DNA of 64,000 nt from Algoriphagus taiwanensis (GTDB taxonomy: Bacteria > Bacteroidota > Bacteroidia > Cytophagales > Cyclobacteriaceae). Positions 16,854 to 26,145 of this stretch are shown here, piece by piece. The notes under the pieces are model-generated. The model did not search any database. It had not been told where the DNA came from and was given only the letters and a program-made list of their open reading frames with translations. The first letter of the stretch is position 1, and each line of letters begins with the position of its first letter. Location: assembly GCF_036245645.1 (NCBI RefSeq), contig NZ_BTPE01000008.1:1-64000 (forward strand). The letters run 5' to 3'. Made by a program: the position numbers and the translations under genes.

Positions 16854-18245
16854 ATGAATCCCAAGTCGAAAATCTTTCTATTCATTCTAGTCACTTGCCT
16901 TTCCTATGCATCATTTGCGCAAGAAGGGCTCACCTATCGCGCCCCTCAATTTCATTTCGATTGGTCTAAACCTTCTCCCTATCCCGACCGAATTGTGGTT
17001 AGTTTTGGTGAAGATCCAAGCAAGGAAGCAAGCGTAACCTGGAGAACTGACAGTACCATTGCTCAGGGGTATGCAGAAATAGCTTTGGCCACTGCAGCTC
17101 CAAAGTTTTGGAAAATGGGTAAATCCTACGAGGCCAAGTTGGAAGTATTGGATGCCCGCTCTATTCCTGAAACCAATGTGTATGCGCATTATCATTCTGT
17201 TTCCTTCACAGATCTTTTGCCAGATGAGGTATATGCCTATCGGGTAGGGGATGGGGAGCGTTGGAGTGAATGGTTTCAATTCAGAACCGCCTCGGAGGAT
17301 CCTGATGAAAAGTTTTCGTTTCTCTATGTGGGCGATGCTCAAAACTACGTATTGGAGCTTTGGTCCAGACTTGTCAGAGAGGGATTCAGAACTGCCCCCG
17401 ATGCTCGTTTTTTTATCCACGCAGGAGACTTGATCAATAGTGCTCACCGAGAGCAGGAATGGCATGAGTGGTTTACAGCCGGAGGGTTTATCCATAGCAT
17501 GATTCCATCTATGCCCACACCGGGAAATCATGAATATCGAGCCAAAAACCAAGAAGAAGCTGCCCGGAAAGAAAGAAGCCTTTCCGTACAATGGAGGCCT
17601 CAGTTCACGCTTCCTCTGAATGGTCCCAAGGGATTGGAGGAGACGGTGTATTACATGGATTACCAGGATGTGAGGATGGTGTTTTTGGATTCTAACAGAG
17701 ATCAGGTTATTCAAGCTGATTGGTTGGAAGGGGTTTTGAAAAATAATCCCAAGAAATGGACAATTCTCACCTATCATCATCCGCTTTTTTCAGCATCCAA
17801 TGGCCGGGATAATGAAGAGCTAAGGAAACTCTGGAAGCCGATTTTTGACAAATATCGCGTCGATCTTGCCCTACAGGGACACGATCATGCGTACGCAAGA
17901 GGAAGAGTTTCCCCAGGAGAAAATGTCATGGATGGATTGAATCTCCGAGATCAGACGGGCACCGTGTATGTGGTGAGCGTGAGTGGAGGTAAAATGTATG
18001 ATATCGGAGATGATTGGACTGCCAAAGGCGGACAGCGGGATCGCATAGCTGAAAATACCCAGCTTTTTCAGGTGATCACAGTGGAAGGAAATCGCCTGAA
18101 ATTTGAATCCTATACCGCCATCGGGGAGCTTTATGATGCATTTGAATTGGTAAAAGGGGATAATGGCATCAACCAATTTATCGAACTCCGAGTAAATGCG
18201 GTCCCGGAAAAGACCCATTCCAATACAATACCTTACAAGGATTGA
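16854..18245 (+). CDS. exported purple-acid-phosphatase-like metallophosphoesterase
   Basis: The 463-residue protein has a signal peptide (KIFLFILVTCLSYASFAQ, about 5-22) and an N-terminal fibronectin III-like domain of the purple acid phosphatase type (PDRIVVSFGEDPSKEASVTWRTD, about 43-65). A calcineurin-like catalytic domain follows with the five metal-binding blocks in order: GDAQ, HAGDLI, GNHEY, TYHHP and GHDHAY. It should be a secreted dinuclear-metal phosphomonoesterase or phosphodiesterase. It starts after the TPR terminator, so it is its own transcript, and its end overlaps the convergent 74-residue gene by 13 bp. Confidence 0.9.
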   Translation: MNPKSKIFLFILVTCLSYASFAQEGLTYRAPQFHFDWSKPSPYPDRIVVSFGEDPSKEASVTWRTDSTIAQGYAEIALATAAPKFWKMGKSYEAKLEVLDARSIPETNVYAHYHSVSFTDLLPDEVYAYRVGDGERWSEWFQFRTASEDPDEKFSFLYVGDAQNYVLELWSRLVREGFRTAPDARFFIHAGDLINSAHREQEWHEWFTAGGFIHSMIPSMPTPGNHEYRAKNQEEAARKERSLSVQWRPQFTLPLNGPKGLEETVYYMDYQDVRMVFLDSNRDQVIQADWLEGVLKNNPKKWTILTYHHPLFSASNGRDNEELRKLWKPIFDKYRVDLALQGHDHAYARGRVSPGENVMDGLNLRDQTGTVYVVSVSGGKMYDIGDDWTAKGGQRDRIAENTQLFQVITVEGNRLKFESYTAIGELYDAFELVKGDNGINQFIELRVNAVPEKTHSNTIPYKD

Positions 18246-18457
18246 TCGGGAAAAAGATAAAAGGCTAGAAGGGTAGTGGCAAGAGAAAGGATCAAGCTGA
18301 ATCCCATGATTTTGAGATAATTCGTCTGCCATTGTTTTCCATTTCCAGGAGTTTGAACGACAAGCTTTCTCATGGGCCTTATTGATAACTGAACCAAGGC
18401 CAAACTTCCTAAAAAGTAGACTAAGAATAGTAGCGAAAAGGTTGCTATTTTTTCCAT
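18233..18457 (-). CDS. small two-helix membrane protein, unknown
   Basis: The 74-residue product has two hydrophobic helices, about residues 5-25 (TFSLLFLVYFLGSLALVQLSI) and about 48-68 (IMGFSLILSLATTLLAFYLF), with a basic loop between them. I recognise no family. Its end overlaps the convergent phosphatase gene by 13 bp. The hydrophobic pattern is coherent, which supports a real gene, but short membrane ORFs can also arise by chance. Confidence 0.55.
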   Translation of the reverse strand: MEKIATFSLLFLVYFLGSLALVQLSIRPMRKLVVQTPGNGKQWQTNYLKIMGFSLILSLATTLLAFYLFPDQSL

Positions 18458-18523
18458 AAATCAAAGTAACCCTAAGCTTACTGATTCTGAAATAAATAAT
18501 TGAAAATTAACGAAATGATAACA

Positions 18524-18559
18524 AAAAAAGAGGTGGGCTTTTCTTGTCCACCTTTTTTT
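18524..18559 (-). terminator. terminator of the S8 protease gene
   Basis: AAAAAAAGAGGTGG and CCACCTTTTTTT form a stem about 12 nt beyond the protease stop codon, with a T-run on the minus strand. Confidence 0.85.
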
Positions 18560-18570
18560 AGTTTTGAGCT

Positions 18571-19794
18571 TTATCTTATCGCAATCGGATCAGGATTGCC
18601 GTCAGGATCATTTTTGACTGTTCCATTTGTGCTGATGTTTCCAAGTAAGAGGATGCCTGCAACATGTGGAGTTGCCATAGAAGTACCGCTGATGGTATTG
18701 TAGCCTCCCCCTTTCCAAGTGGATTGGACACTTACTCCAGGTGCGCAATAGTCAACCGGTGGATTTCCAAAGTTGGAGAAGGAAGCCCAAGAGTCAGAGC
18801 TGTTCATTGCAGAAATGGTATATACATTGGTTCCATTGGCGCTTCCTGGTGACACATTGTTTGTGTTTTGGGATTCATTTCCCGCAGCCAAGGCAAATTT
18901 AATTCCGTTGGATGCAGCGGCAACTACCGCATCGTTCACAGCCTGTGAATAGGGACCACCAAGGCTCATATTGGCTACATCCCCAGAATTGCCAGTAGCA
19001 GCAACAAAGTTGATCCCCGCGATCACACCGGAATAGGAGCCCGAGCCGGTAGCTCCTAGAACCTTGATCGGAACCACTTGTGCACCAGCAGCTACACCAA
19101 TTACACCAATGGAATTATTTTTCGCGGCGATAGTTCCTGCCACATGGGTTCCATGGCCATTTCCATCATCTAGGGATCTGCCGTCTTTTCCAGAAGTAAA
19201 TGCATTAAATCCAGCACTGGCATTGACATTTAGATCTGGATGATCCAAATCAATTCCTGAATCTAAGATGTATGCTTTTTTGCTTCCCGTGTAATTCACC
19301 GCACCACCTACTCGGGTAATGCCCCAAGGAGTAGTTTGGCCGGTGGAGCCTCCTCCGCCACCTGGTCTGCCTTTTTGGGCAATACCCATCATTCGGTCAG
19401 GCTCTATGTAGCTGACTGCCGGGTCATTGGCTAAAGCCTGAGCCTCATCGGTAGATAAAGAGATTGAAAATCCCTCAATGGTATTTCCAAAGATATGATC
19501 CAAATTAGCTTCTGAGATTCTGTACTTGGATAGCAGGGAGACAGTGGTTTTCCTCATGGAGGATTGAACTTCCTCGTAGCCCATGGACTTTCTCAGATTA
19601 AGTCCAGAAGGTTTAAGCACGACAATGTATTTGCCGGGGATAATATCTCCTGCAGCAAACTTTACTACTGCTAATTCGCTTGATGCGTCCAAGGGGAGAT
19701 TATCCTCGGTAGGTTGGCAGGAAAACAGCATAGCTCCTATTGCTGAAGCCAATGCTACGGGTTTGAAAAGATTGGGAATTGAGAATTTTTTCAT
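18571..19794 (-). CDS. subtilisin-like S8 serine protease, lipoprotein
   Basis: A secreted endopeptidase. The signal peptide ends in a lipobox with Cys26 (AMLFSC), so it is probably lipid-anchored. Residues about 50-135 form an inhibitor_I9-type propeptide (PGKYIVVL to PAVSYIEPD). A Gly-rich linker precedes the catalytic domain. The triad is complete: Asp178 (AYILDSGID), His214 (GNGHGTHVAG) and Ser372 (GTSMATPHVAG), with oxyanion Asn306 (AAGNES). The layout matches proteinase K-like subtilases. The protein ends soon after the triad (407 residues), without a C-terminal secretion domain. An S41 protease gene lies just upstream on the same strand but has its own terminator. Confidence 0.94.
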   Translation of the reverse strand: MKKFSIPNLFKPVALASAIGAMLFSCQPTEDNLPLDASSELAVVKFAAGDIIPGKYIVVLKPSGLNLRKSMGYEEVQSSMRKTTVSLLSKYRISEANLDHIFGNTIEGFSISLSTDEAQALANDPAVSYIEPDRMMGIAQKGRPGGGGGSTGQTTPWGITRVGGAVNYTGSKKAYILDSGIDLDHPDLNVNASAGFNAFTSGKDGRSLDDGNGHGTHVAGTIAAKNNSIGVIGVAAGAQVVPIKVLGATGSGSYSGVIAGINFVAATGNSGDVANMSLGGPYSQAVNDAVVAAASNGIKFALAAGNESQNTNNVSPGSANGTNVYTISAMNSSDSWASFSNFGNPPVDYCAPGVSVQSTWKGGGYNTISGTSMATPHVAGILLLGNISTNGTVKNDPDGNPDPIAIR

Positions 19795-19872
19795 AAAGTT
19801 TATTTTGGTTGGTGGTTGATTTATAAAATAATTTTTGGAATCTAATTAGAAAAAATTTTAATGCCAACAAAA

Positions 19873-19899
19873 AAAAGCTGTCCGATGTGAACAGCTTTT
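19873..19899 (-). terminator. terminator of the S41 protease gene
   Basis: AAAAGCTGT and ACAGCTTTT form a hairpin with a nine-base loop, followed on the minus strand by eight T, about 20 nt after the stop codon. Confidence 0.85.
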
Positions 19900-19920
19900 A
19901 TACTTATGAGATAATCATTT

Positions 19921-21363
19921 TTAGTTTTCTGAAATTCTCGCTTGGATCAGGTCACGAATCGGCTTTTGGATTTGGGGATCATCTTCGATCAAATTGCCAA
20001 ATCGGACTTTGTGCTCTAGGGTACTTCCTACATCTACACGGTCTAGCTTTTCGATTCTGGCTCCTGAGGCTACTCCAGTGATTCGTTCAATTGCTGTCCT
20101 AAGCAACAATTCATTGGTATCACCCAATGGCCGAAGCCTTTCTGAAGATTCCAGCGCTTCCACATTTGGTCCAAAGCCATTGGTATAATCCGACTGATCC
20201 AGACTATTGAAGCTCCGAGTCACAATAGGCAGCATTCCGTATTTGTTTTCAGGGTTGTCCTCATCTTCAAAAGGAATGGAACCCACATTTTTTCCTGTAG
20301 TCGTAGCTCCGATCAGAAATACATCCATATAGGGTCTTAGGCCGTTGATGATGAGCTCTGATGCAGATGCCGTTCTTCGTGAGGTCAGAATGTAAACTCG
20401 ATTATTTTCCAAAACAGGACCCAAGTTTTGAGACTTGTTTCTGAAGGTAGTCTGCACATTTTTTAGCTCGTCAAACTGCATCAGGAAGTTATTGTATTTG
20501 GTTTTGGAAAACACATCTTTATCTGTGACTCCCGGGGCAATTAAGCTAGCTAGATTGATAGCCGAAGAGACAAATCCCCCTCCATTATATCTAAAATCCA
20601 CAATCAGATTATTGATTCCTTCAGCTTTTAGCTTGGCAAAAATCTGATCCATCTGACTATCGTATTCTGTGCTGCCACTTCCAGGTCCAGGAGCGAAGAA
20701 ATGGTAAATCACATAGCCGATTTTTTTGTCTTCAATAGTGTAAACTGTATCCAGGAAATTGGGGTTTTCAGCCAACTGCACCGGCACTAAAGAAACTTCT
20801 GCCTGTGGTACAAAACCTCCGTCTGATTCACTGAAACGGATGAAATTCAAAGAATGCGGCTCATCAATACCTCCAAGAACTGTTTGGTAATTGTCCAGAT
20901 TCATTTGGGTACCATTGATCCGGGTGATGATGTCTCCACGGCGAAGGCCAGCGCTTGAAGCTGGGCTGTTTTTCTTGATGTAGGAGATCTCCGCAATCAC
21001 ATTATTGTTGCTGGAGCTTTCCCGATAGAGTGTGAATTCATAACCTGCCTCCAAAGAAACCCCTCCAAGGGAATTAATCAATTCCTGATAATCAGGATAA
21101 ATCGCAGAAAACCGATCGGTGGGTCTATTTAGCAATGACTCGAAATAATCCTCAGGGGCAGAAGTATTGGCTACGGGAGTTTTCATTTCTGCGAGCCATA
21201 AGTACACTTCATCCATTACAGCCTTAATCCACCCATTTATGGCTATATTCGGATTTTCGGGTTCTTCAATTACCGGCTCAGTATCCTCTTCGTCTTTACA
21301 AGAAGAAGCGCCGAATGCGACTAGTGCTACAAGTAGCAGTTTGAGGAGAAGTTTACTTTTCAT
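19921..21363 (-). CDS. S41 family peptidase (C-terminal processing type), lipoprotein
   Basis: The signal peptide ends in a lipobox with Cys22 (GASSC) followed by an acidic stretch. A tail-protease N-terminal region (about 40-110) leads into a PDZ domain with KKNSPASSAGLRRGDIITRING (about 131-151). The catalytic core has NLIVDFRYNGGGFVSSA (about 252-268), nucleophile Ser333 in TASASELI, and general base Lys358 in GATTTGKNVG. The 25-residue Ser-Lys spacing equals that of E. coli Prc. It probably degrades or trims periplasmic or surface proteins. It is monocistronic. Confidence 0.93.
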   Translation of the reverse strand: MKSKLLLKLLLVALVAFGASSCKDEEDTEPVIEEPENPNIAINGWIKAVMDEVYLWLAEMKTPVANTSAPEDYFESLLNRPTDRFSAIYPDYQELINSLGGVSLEAGYEFTLYRESSSNNNVIAEISYIKKNSPASSAGLRRGDIITRINGTQMNLDNYQTVLGGIDEPHSLNFIRFSESDGGFVPQAEVSLVPVQLAENPNFLDTVYTIEDKKIGYVIYHFFAPGPGSGSTEYDSQMDQIFAKLKAEGINNLIVDFRYNGGGFVSSAINLASLIAPGVTDKDVFSKTKYNNFLMQFDELKNVQTTFRNKSQNLGPVLENNRVYILTSRRTASASELIINGLRPYMDVFLIGATTTGKNVGSIPFEDEDNPENKYGMLPIVTRSFNSLDQSDYTNGFGPNVEALESSERLRPLGDTNELLLRTAIERITGVASGARIEKLDRVDVGSTLEHKVRFGNLIEDDPQIQKPIRDLIQARISEN

Positions 21364-21436
21364 TGGAGTACTAATTAATATTTCGATAACGTCTTGAGGG
21401 ACTGGCTTGTTTCTTTTTTGAAAAAAAAGCCTGATC

Positions 21437-22147
21437 TCAAAAAGATGAACCTAGAGAAACGTCGTGTAGCTGACTGTCCAGCAGTTTGCCTTTTTCACAT
21501 TTTAGGACTCGATAGGGGAATTTTCTAAGCAATTCATGGTTGTGTGTGGCCATAAGAATAGCGGTTCCTTTTTTATTGATATCCTGAAAAAGCTTGAAAA
21601 TCTCATCAGCCACATCCGGGTCCAGGTTTCCTGTTGGTTCATCTGCCAATAGGATCGAGGGTTCATTGAGCAATGCACGGGCGATTACCACTCTTTGCTG
21701 CTCCCCACCTGAGAGTTGGTGAGGCATTTTCATCAGAGAATCTATCAGACCTACCTGAATTAAGACTTCGCTGATTCGCTCCTTGATTTTTACCTTATCC
21801 GTCCAGCCGGTTGCGCGGAGTACAAAAGAAAGGTTTTCGCTTACGTTTCTGTCATAGAAAAGCTGAAAATCCTGGAAGATGATCCCTATTTTCCTTCGGA
21901 GAAAAGGGATCTCCGAATTCTTGATTTTTTGTAAGTGAAATCCTACCACCTCACCAAGTCCGGCCCGAAGGGGTAAATCCGCATAGAGGGTTTTCAGCAA
22001 AGAACTCTTGCCGCTGCCTGTCCTGCCGATCAAGAATACGAATTCGTGCTTTTCTACAGCAAAATTCACCTCATTAAGCACCGGAGATTCACCTTGGAAA
22101 ATGGTGGCTCCGGTCATCTGCAATACAGGCTGAGTACTAAAATCCAT
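21437..22147 (-). CDS. ftsE: FtsE-like ABC transporter ATP-binding protein
   Basis: FtsE with FtsX forms the division-site complex that controls peptidoglycan hydrolases. The 236-residue ATPase has Walker A GRTGSGKSS (41-49), the Q-loop in IIFQDFQLFYDRNVSENL, the ABC signature LSGGEQQR (about 144-151), Walker B ILLADEPTGNLD (about 161-172), and the H-loop ATHNHE. The RTGSGKSS and FQD sequences are typical of FtsE rather than LolD. No ftsX is adjacent, so the assignment rests on the sequence alone. It begins one nucleotide after a 67-residue gene and is probably co-transcribed with it. Confidence 0.83.
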   Translation of the reverse strand: MDFSTQPVLQMTGATIFQGESPVLNEVNFAVEKHEFVFLIGRTGSGKSSLLKTLYADLPLRAGLGEVVGFHLQKIKNSEIPFLRRKIGIIFQDFQLFYDRNVSENLSFVLRATGWTDKVKIKERISEVLIQVGLIDSLMKMPHQLSGGEQQRVVIARALLNEPSILLADEPTGNLDPDVADEIFKLFQDINKKGTAILMATHNHELLRKFPYRVLKCEKGKLLDSQLHDVSLGSSF

Positions 22148-22148
22148 A

Positions 22149-22352
22149 TTATAATTCCAGTTTTTGAAGTTTTCCGAAAGGCAATTCTCTGATCAATTCC
22201 TCCAGCTCCTCTTCCTTGCCTTCCAAACCGAATTTTTCCATGTTTTTCATGGGTCTATCCGCACGGAAATAGGCGACCAATACGAAGTTTTCATCCCGAA
22301 TTTGGATGTAATCCGGGATTTTGGCCTTGCCTTTTACTTTGATTATATACAT
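22149..22352 (-). CDS. small hypothetical protein between the aldolase and ftsE genes
   Basis: 67 residues with strand-rich start MYIIKVKGKAKIPDYIQIRDENFVLVAYFRAD and an acidic helical second half (KFGLEGKEEELEELIRELP). I recognise no family. Tight spacing (1 nt to ftsE; 42 nt after the aldolase gene) and coherent secondary structure support a real gene in the same transcript. Confidence 0.7.
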   Translation of the reverse strand: MYIIKVKGKAKIPDYIQIRDENFVLVAYFRADRPMKNMEKFGLEGKEEELEELIRELPFGKLQKLEL

Positions 22353-22394
22353 GATTAGACTTCGGTAAATGGATAAACGATCAGCCTCAAGTAT

Positions 22395-23054
22395 TTATTT
22401 GGAAGCTGCTTTGGCGTGGTCAGCCAAAAACTGAGCCAGTCCGGAATCGGTAAGCGGATGCTTTAGCAATCCGGTAATCACTTTCAGCGGGCAGGTCACC
22501 ACGTCGGCACCGATCTCTGCACACTTGACCAAATGCATGGTGTGACGGATAGAGGCTGCCAAAACTTCTGTTTCGAATCCATAATTGCCATAGATATGAA
22601 CGATCTGACCGATCAGTTCCAAACCATCATAGGAAATATCATCCAATCTTCCGATGAAAGGGGAAAGGTATGTGGCTCCAGCTTTTGCAGCCAAAATGGC
22701 CTGTCCGGCTGAGAAAACCAGAGTACAGTTGGTTCGGATACCCTCGCTGTGAAAATATTTGATGGCTTTGATCCCGTCTTTGATCATTGGGATTTTTACC
22801 ACGATTTTATCATCGATTTTGGCTAGGTCCTTTCCTTCCTTGATCATTCCATCAAAGTCCGTAGAAATGACCTCAGCGCTTACTTTGTCGTCTACGATAT
22901 CACAAATGGCCTTATAGTGGGCTCTTACATTGGCGTCTCCGCTGATTCCTTCTTTCGCCATGAGAGAAGGGTTGGTGGTCACTCCGTCCAAAATGCCCAT
23001 GTCGTAGGCTTCTCGGATTTCAGCCAGATTGGCTGTGTCAATAAAGAATTTCAT
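22395..23054 (-). CDS. fsa: transaldolase / fructose-6-phosphate aldolase family (TalC-like)
   Basis: The 219-residue protein belongs to the short single-domain transaldolases: FIDTANLAEIREAYDMGILDGVTTNPSLMAKEG (about 3-35), then KIPMIKDGIKAIKYF with the Schiff-base lysine in VVKIP (about 83-87), then TNCTLVFSAGQAILAAKAGATYLSPFIGRLDD. These enzymes either transfer dihydroxyacetone units in the pentose phosphate pathway or cleave fructose-6-phosphate; sequence alone does not separate the two. A TAACTTTG element at 23120-23113 (minus strand) fits a -7 box, with no clear -33. Confidence 0.93.
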   Translation of the reverse strand: MKFFIDTANLAEIREAYDMGILDGVTTNPSLMAKEGISGDANVRAHYKAICDIVDDKVSAEVISTDFDGMIKEGKDLAKIDDKIVVKIPMIKDGIKAIKYFHSEGIRTNCTLVFSAGQAILAAKAGATYLSPFIGRLDDISYDGLELIGQIVHIYGNYGFETEVLAASIRHTMHLVKCAEIGADVVTCPLKVITGLLKHPLTDSGLAQFLADHAKAASK

Positions 23055-23179
23055 GGAAATAGGTTTTAATGATAAGAAAATCTAGGGTCGAAAGATCAGA
23101 ATTCGATCTGGACAAAGTTAGAAGATAATTCAGGAATCGGAATCTTCAGGAAAAGCTATTCAGGAAAATTAGGGCAAAA

Positions 23180-23267
23180 AAAGAAGCGGCATCGCACCGC
23201 TACAACCGCCTACCCTTGCTTCCTTCCGGACCTGGGGGATTCAGCAGGAGCTGGTCGTGCCGCTAGG
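23180..23267 (-). ncRNA. ffs: signal recognition particle RNA (4.5S type)
   Basis: The minus strand carries the SRP domain IV core CAGGTCCGGAAGGAAGCA, including the GGAA tetraloop bound by Ffh. The ends pair (AGCGGCA with TGCCGCT), giving the expected single long hairpin of about 90 nt. A T-run follows the 3' arm. It pairs functionally with ffh at 39927 in the same window. Confidence 0.93.
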
Positions 23268-23270
23268 CCA

Positions 23271-23301
23271 CAAAGGTAGGGTAAAAATGACTCAGGGCAA
23301 T
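23271..23301 (-). promoter_or_regulatory. promoter of the SRP RNA gene
   Basis: Minus strand ATTG (23301-23298), 19-nt spacer, TACCTTTG (23278-23271). The -7 box matches TAnnTTTG and lies 4-7 nt before the expected RNA 5' end, which supports both calls. Confidence 0.7.
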
Positions 23302-23349
23302 ATCTTTTTCAAAATTCAAGGCTATCTGCCTTGGATTCAGGTGAAAAAA

Positions 23350-23379
23350 GTAAATCCGAAGTCAAAAGGCTCCGGATTT
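23350..23379 (-). terminator. probable terminator of valS
   Basis: AAATCCG and CGGATTT pair around a 14-nt interior that can add two more pairs; the minus strand then reads into six T. The stem is interrupted, so confidence is moderate. Confidence 0.6.
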
Positions 23380-23424
23380 GTGTATTGGTAAAATACCTTT
23401 CAGGTCTGAAATATCTCAGAGGGT

Positions 23425-26058
23425 TTATCCCAGCTTAGCCAAGCTTTCTTCCAAAGCTTTGATTTTGGCTTCCGCATCGGCTTGCTTTTTCTTTTCCATT
23501 TCCACTACCTGTGCCGGTGCACCGGCTACAAAGCGCTCATTGCTCAGCTTTTTCATCACTGAATTCAAGAAGCCCCGAGTGTATTCCAGTTCCTTTTGGA
23601 GATTGGCTTTTTCTTCTTCTACATCAATGGAGTCTCCCATAGGCACAAAGCACTCGTCTGCTTTGACCACAAAGCTCATGGCATTATCCACCTTTTCGGC
23701 AAATGATAAGGAGGAAAGGTTGGCCAGCTTGATCAATACTGCCTCAAAGCGGGAGTAAAGCCCCTCGTTTTTGGTATTGATAGTCAGATCAAGTGACTCT
23801 TTGGGAGACATCCCCTTGGATGCCCGGAGATTTCTCACTTGAGAAACCACCTCGAAGACTTGCGCTGCTTCTTCGATGATCTTGGGATCAAAGCCTTTTT
23901 CTTTTGGCCATGCCGCCAAAATAAGGGACTCATCCACACTTCTTTCTTTGATCAAATGCCAGATTTCCTCGGAGATAAATGGCATAAACGGATGAAGGAG
24001 CTTTAGAATCGACTCGAAGAATTCGATGGTTTTGTCATAAGTGGCCTGATCGATGGGTTGCTGATAGGCCGGCTTAATCATCTCCAGGTACCAGGAGCAG
24101 AAGTCATCCCACACCAATTTGTAGGTAGACATCAAAGCGTCTGATATTCTGAATTTTTCGAAATGCTCATTGATTTCCGTCAAGCCTTGGTTGAATCGGT
24201 TTTCAAACCACTCCAAGCTAGCATTATTGGCAGAGCCATCCAGCTTAGGATCAATTTCCCAGCCTTGAACCAATCGGAAGGCATTCCAAATTTTATTGGC
24301 GAAATTTCGGCCTTGTTCGACCAGTTTCTCATCAAACGGAAGGTCATTTCCGGCAGGAGAGGAGAAAAGCATCCCGGTCCTTACCCCATCGGCTCCGTAT
24401 TGCGCGATCAGGTCCAGAGGGTCAGGGGAATTGCCAAGAGATTTGGACATTTTTCGGCCTAGTTTGTCTCGTACAATACCTGTCAAATAGACGTTTTTGA
24501 AAGGTTTTTCTCCCATATACTCATAACCCGCAATAATCATTCGGGCTACCCAGAAGAACAGGATTTCCGGTGCAGTCACCAAATCATTGGTCGGGTAGTA
24601 ATATTTCAGTTCCTCGTTGGGCTTACCCGTGGCAAATACATCCGTATCAAAAACTGATATTGGCCACAACCATGAGCTGAACCAGGTATCCAACACGTCC
24701 TCGTCTTGGTGGATGTCAGCCAGAGTCCAATTGGCTCCGAATTTTGCATTTGCCTCTGTCAAAGCTTCTTCGGCTGTTTTGGCTACCACAAATTCTCCGT
24801 TGGGCAGGTAGAATGCCGGAATCCGATGTCCCCACCAGAGTTGGCGGGAAATACACCAATCGCGCACATTTTCCATCCAAACCCGGTACATGTTTTTGAA
24901 CTTTGGTGGATGAAGCTGGATCACATCCTCCATGACCGAAGAGAAGGCAGGCTTGGTGATTTCGTCCATTTTTAGGAACCACTGCAAAGAAAGTTTGGGT
25001 TCGATCACTGCATCAGTTCGTTCGGAATGGCCGACATTGGACTTGTAATCTTCGATTTTTTCGAGTTGGCCGGCTTCTTCGAGAAGCTTTCCGATTTTCT
25101 TTCTGGCGATGAATCGGTCTTCTCCTACCAGAATTTGCGCTTTCTCGTTTAGTGTTCCATTGTCATTGAGGATATCGATGACTTCCAGCTTGTGCTTGAT
25201 GCCTAGTTCGTAGTCATTGATATCGTGAGCAGGAGTCACTTTGAGGCATCCCGTTCCAAACTCCATATCCACATATTCGTCTTCGATGATTGGAATCGCT
25301 CTATTAATCAGAGGGATAATGGCTTTTTTGCCTTTCAGATGCGTGAATCGGTAATCATTTGGATTGATACAGATCGCTACGTCGGCCATGATCGTCTCCG
25401 GACGGGTAGTGGCGATGGTCAGAAACTGATCTTCCTTTCCTTCGATTTTGTATTGGATGTAATAGAGTTTGGAGGAAATTTCCTTCATGATCACTTCGTC
25501 ATCCGAAAGTGCAGTTTGCCCTTTTGGATCCCAGTTGACCATGCGAATACCTCGGTAGATTTTTCCTTTTTTGTACAAATCCACAAAAACTGAAATCACC
25601 GCATCGCTCAATCCCGGATCCATGGTGAAGGCAGTCCGATCCCAGTCGCAGGATGCGCCGAGCTTTTTGAGCTGCTCCAGGATGATTCCCCCGTATTTTT
25701 CTTTCCATTCCCAGGCATGCTTTAGAAATTCCTCTCTGGAAATATCCTTTTTGTCGATACCCCGCTCTTTCAGCAGTTGAACCACCTTGGTTTCGGTGGC
25801 AATGGAAGCGTGGTCAGTTCCGGGTACCCAGCAGGCGTTTTTGCCTTGCATTCGGGCACGGCGAATGAGAACGTCTTGGATGGTATTGTTCAGCATGTGG
25901 CCCATGTGGAGCACCCCGGTGACGTTAGGCGGAGGAATCACGATAGTGTACGGTTCCTTGCTGTGGTCGATTTGTGAGGAAAAGAGCTTGTGCTCCATCC
26001 AGTAGGCGTACCATTTGGCCTCGGCGGCTGCCGGTTCGTATTTGCTGGCAATAGACAT
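23425..26058 (-). CDS. valS: valyl-tRNA synthetase
   Basis: ValS charges tRNA-Val and edits mischarged threonine. The start is placed at the ATG giving SIASKYEPAAAEAKWYAYW (877 residues); a longer frame reaching 26157 would run through a terminator and a -7 box. Class Ia motifs are present: the HIGH box as PPNVTGVLHMGHML (about 43-56) and the KMSKS loop as GRKMSKSLGNSPDPLDLI (about 525-542). A CP1 editing domain sits between them. A C-terminal coiled coil (VEEEKANLQKELEYTRGFL to KKKQADAEAKIKALEESL) is typical of ValS. Confidence 0.97.
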   Translation of the reverse strand: MSIASKYEPAAAEAKWYAYWMEHKLFSSQIDHSKEPYTIVIPPPNVTGVLHMGHMLNNTIQDVLIRRARMQGKNACWVPGTDHASIATETKVVQLLKERGIDKKDISREEFLKHAWEWKEKYGGIILEQLKKLGASCDWDRTAFTMDPGLSDAVISVFVDLYKKGKIYRGIRMVNWDPKGQTALSDDEVIMKEISSKLYYIQYKIEGKEDQFLTIATTRPETIMADVAICINPNDYRFTHLKGKKAIIPLINRAIPIIEDEYVDMEFGTGCLKVTPAHDINDYELGIKHKLEVIDILNDNGTLNEKAQILVGEDRFIARKKIGKLLEEAGQLEKIEDYKSNVGHSERTDAVIEPKLSLQWFLKMDEITKPAFSSVMEDVIQLHPPKFKNMYRVWMENVRDWCISRQLWWGHRIPAFYLPNGEFVVAKTAEEALTEANAKFGANWTLADIHQDEDVLDTWFSSWLWPISVFDTDVFATGKPNEELKYYYPTNDLVTAPEILFFWVARMIIAGYEYMGEKPFKNVYLTGIVRDKLGRKMSKSLGNSPDPLDLIAQYGADGVRTGMLFSSPAGNDLPFDEKLVEQGRNFANKIWNAFRLVQGWEIDPKLDGSANNASLEWFENRFNQGLTEINEHFEKFRISDALMSTYKLVWDDFCSWYLEMIKPAYQQPIDQATYDKTIEFFESILKLLHPFMPFISEEIWHLIKERSVDESLILAAWPKEKGFDPKIIEEAAQVFEVVSQVRNLRASKGMSPKESLDLTINTKNEGLYSRFEAVLIKLANLSSLSFAEKVDNAMSFVVKADECFVPMGDSIDVEEEKANLQKELEYTRGFLNSVMKKLSNERFVAGAPAQVVEMEKKKQADAEAKIKALEESLAKLG

Positions 26059-26085
26059 ACTCAGGTTTATGTTTTTTCGAAGGGG

Positions 26086-26093
26086 CAAAAATA
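26086..26093 (-). promoter_or_regulatory. possible -7 box of valS
   Basis: TATTTTTG on the minus strand matches TAnnTTTG and would place the transcript start about 20 nt before the chosen valS ATG. No clear TTTG lies at the right distance upstream, so this is weak. Confidence 0.35.
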
Positions 26094-26145
26094 GGAGAAA
26101 ATGGGGAAAAGGCTGTGTTGAAGGCTCAGATAAGGGCAAAAGAAA

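Larger units (their letters stand above)
23055..23424. other. intergenic region holding the SRP RNA
   Basis: 370 bp between fsa and valS. It contains the possible fsa -7 box, the SRP RNA, its promoter and the valS terminator. Nothing else was seen. Confidence 0.7.
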
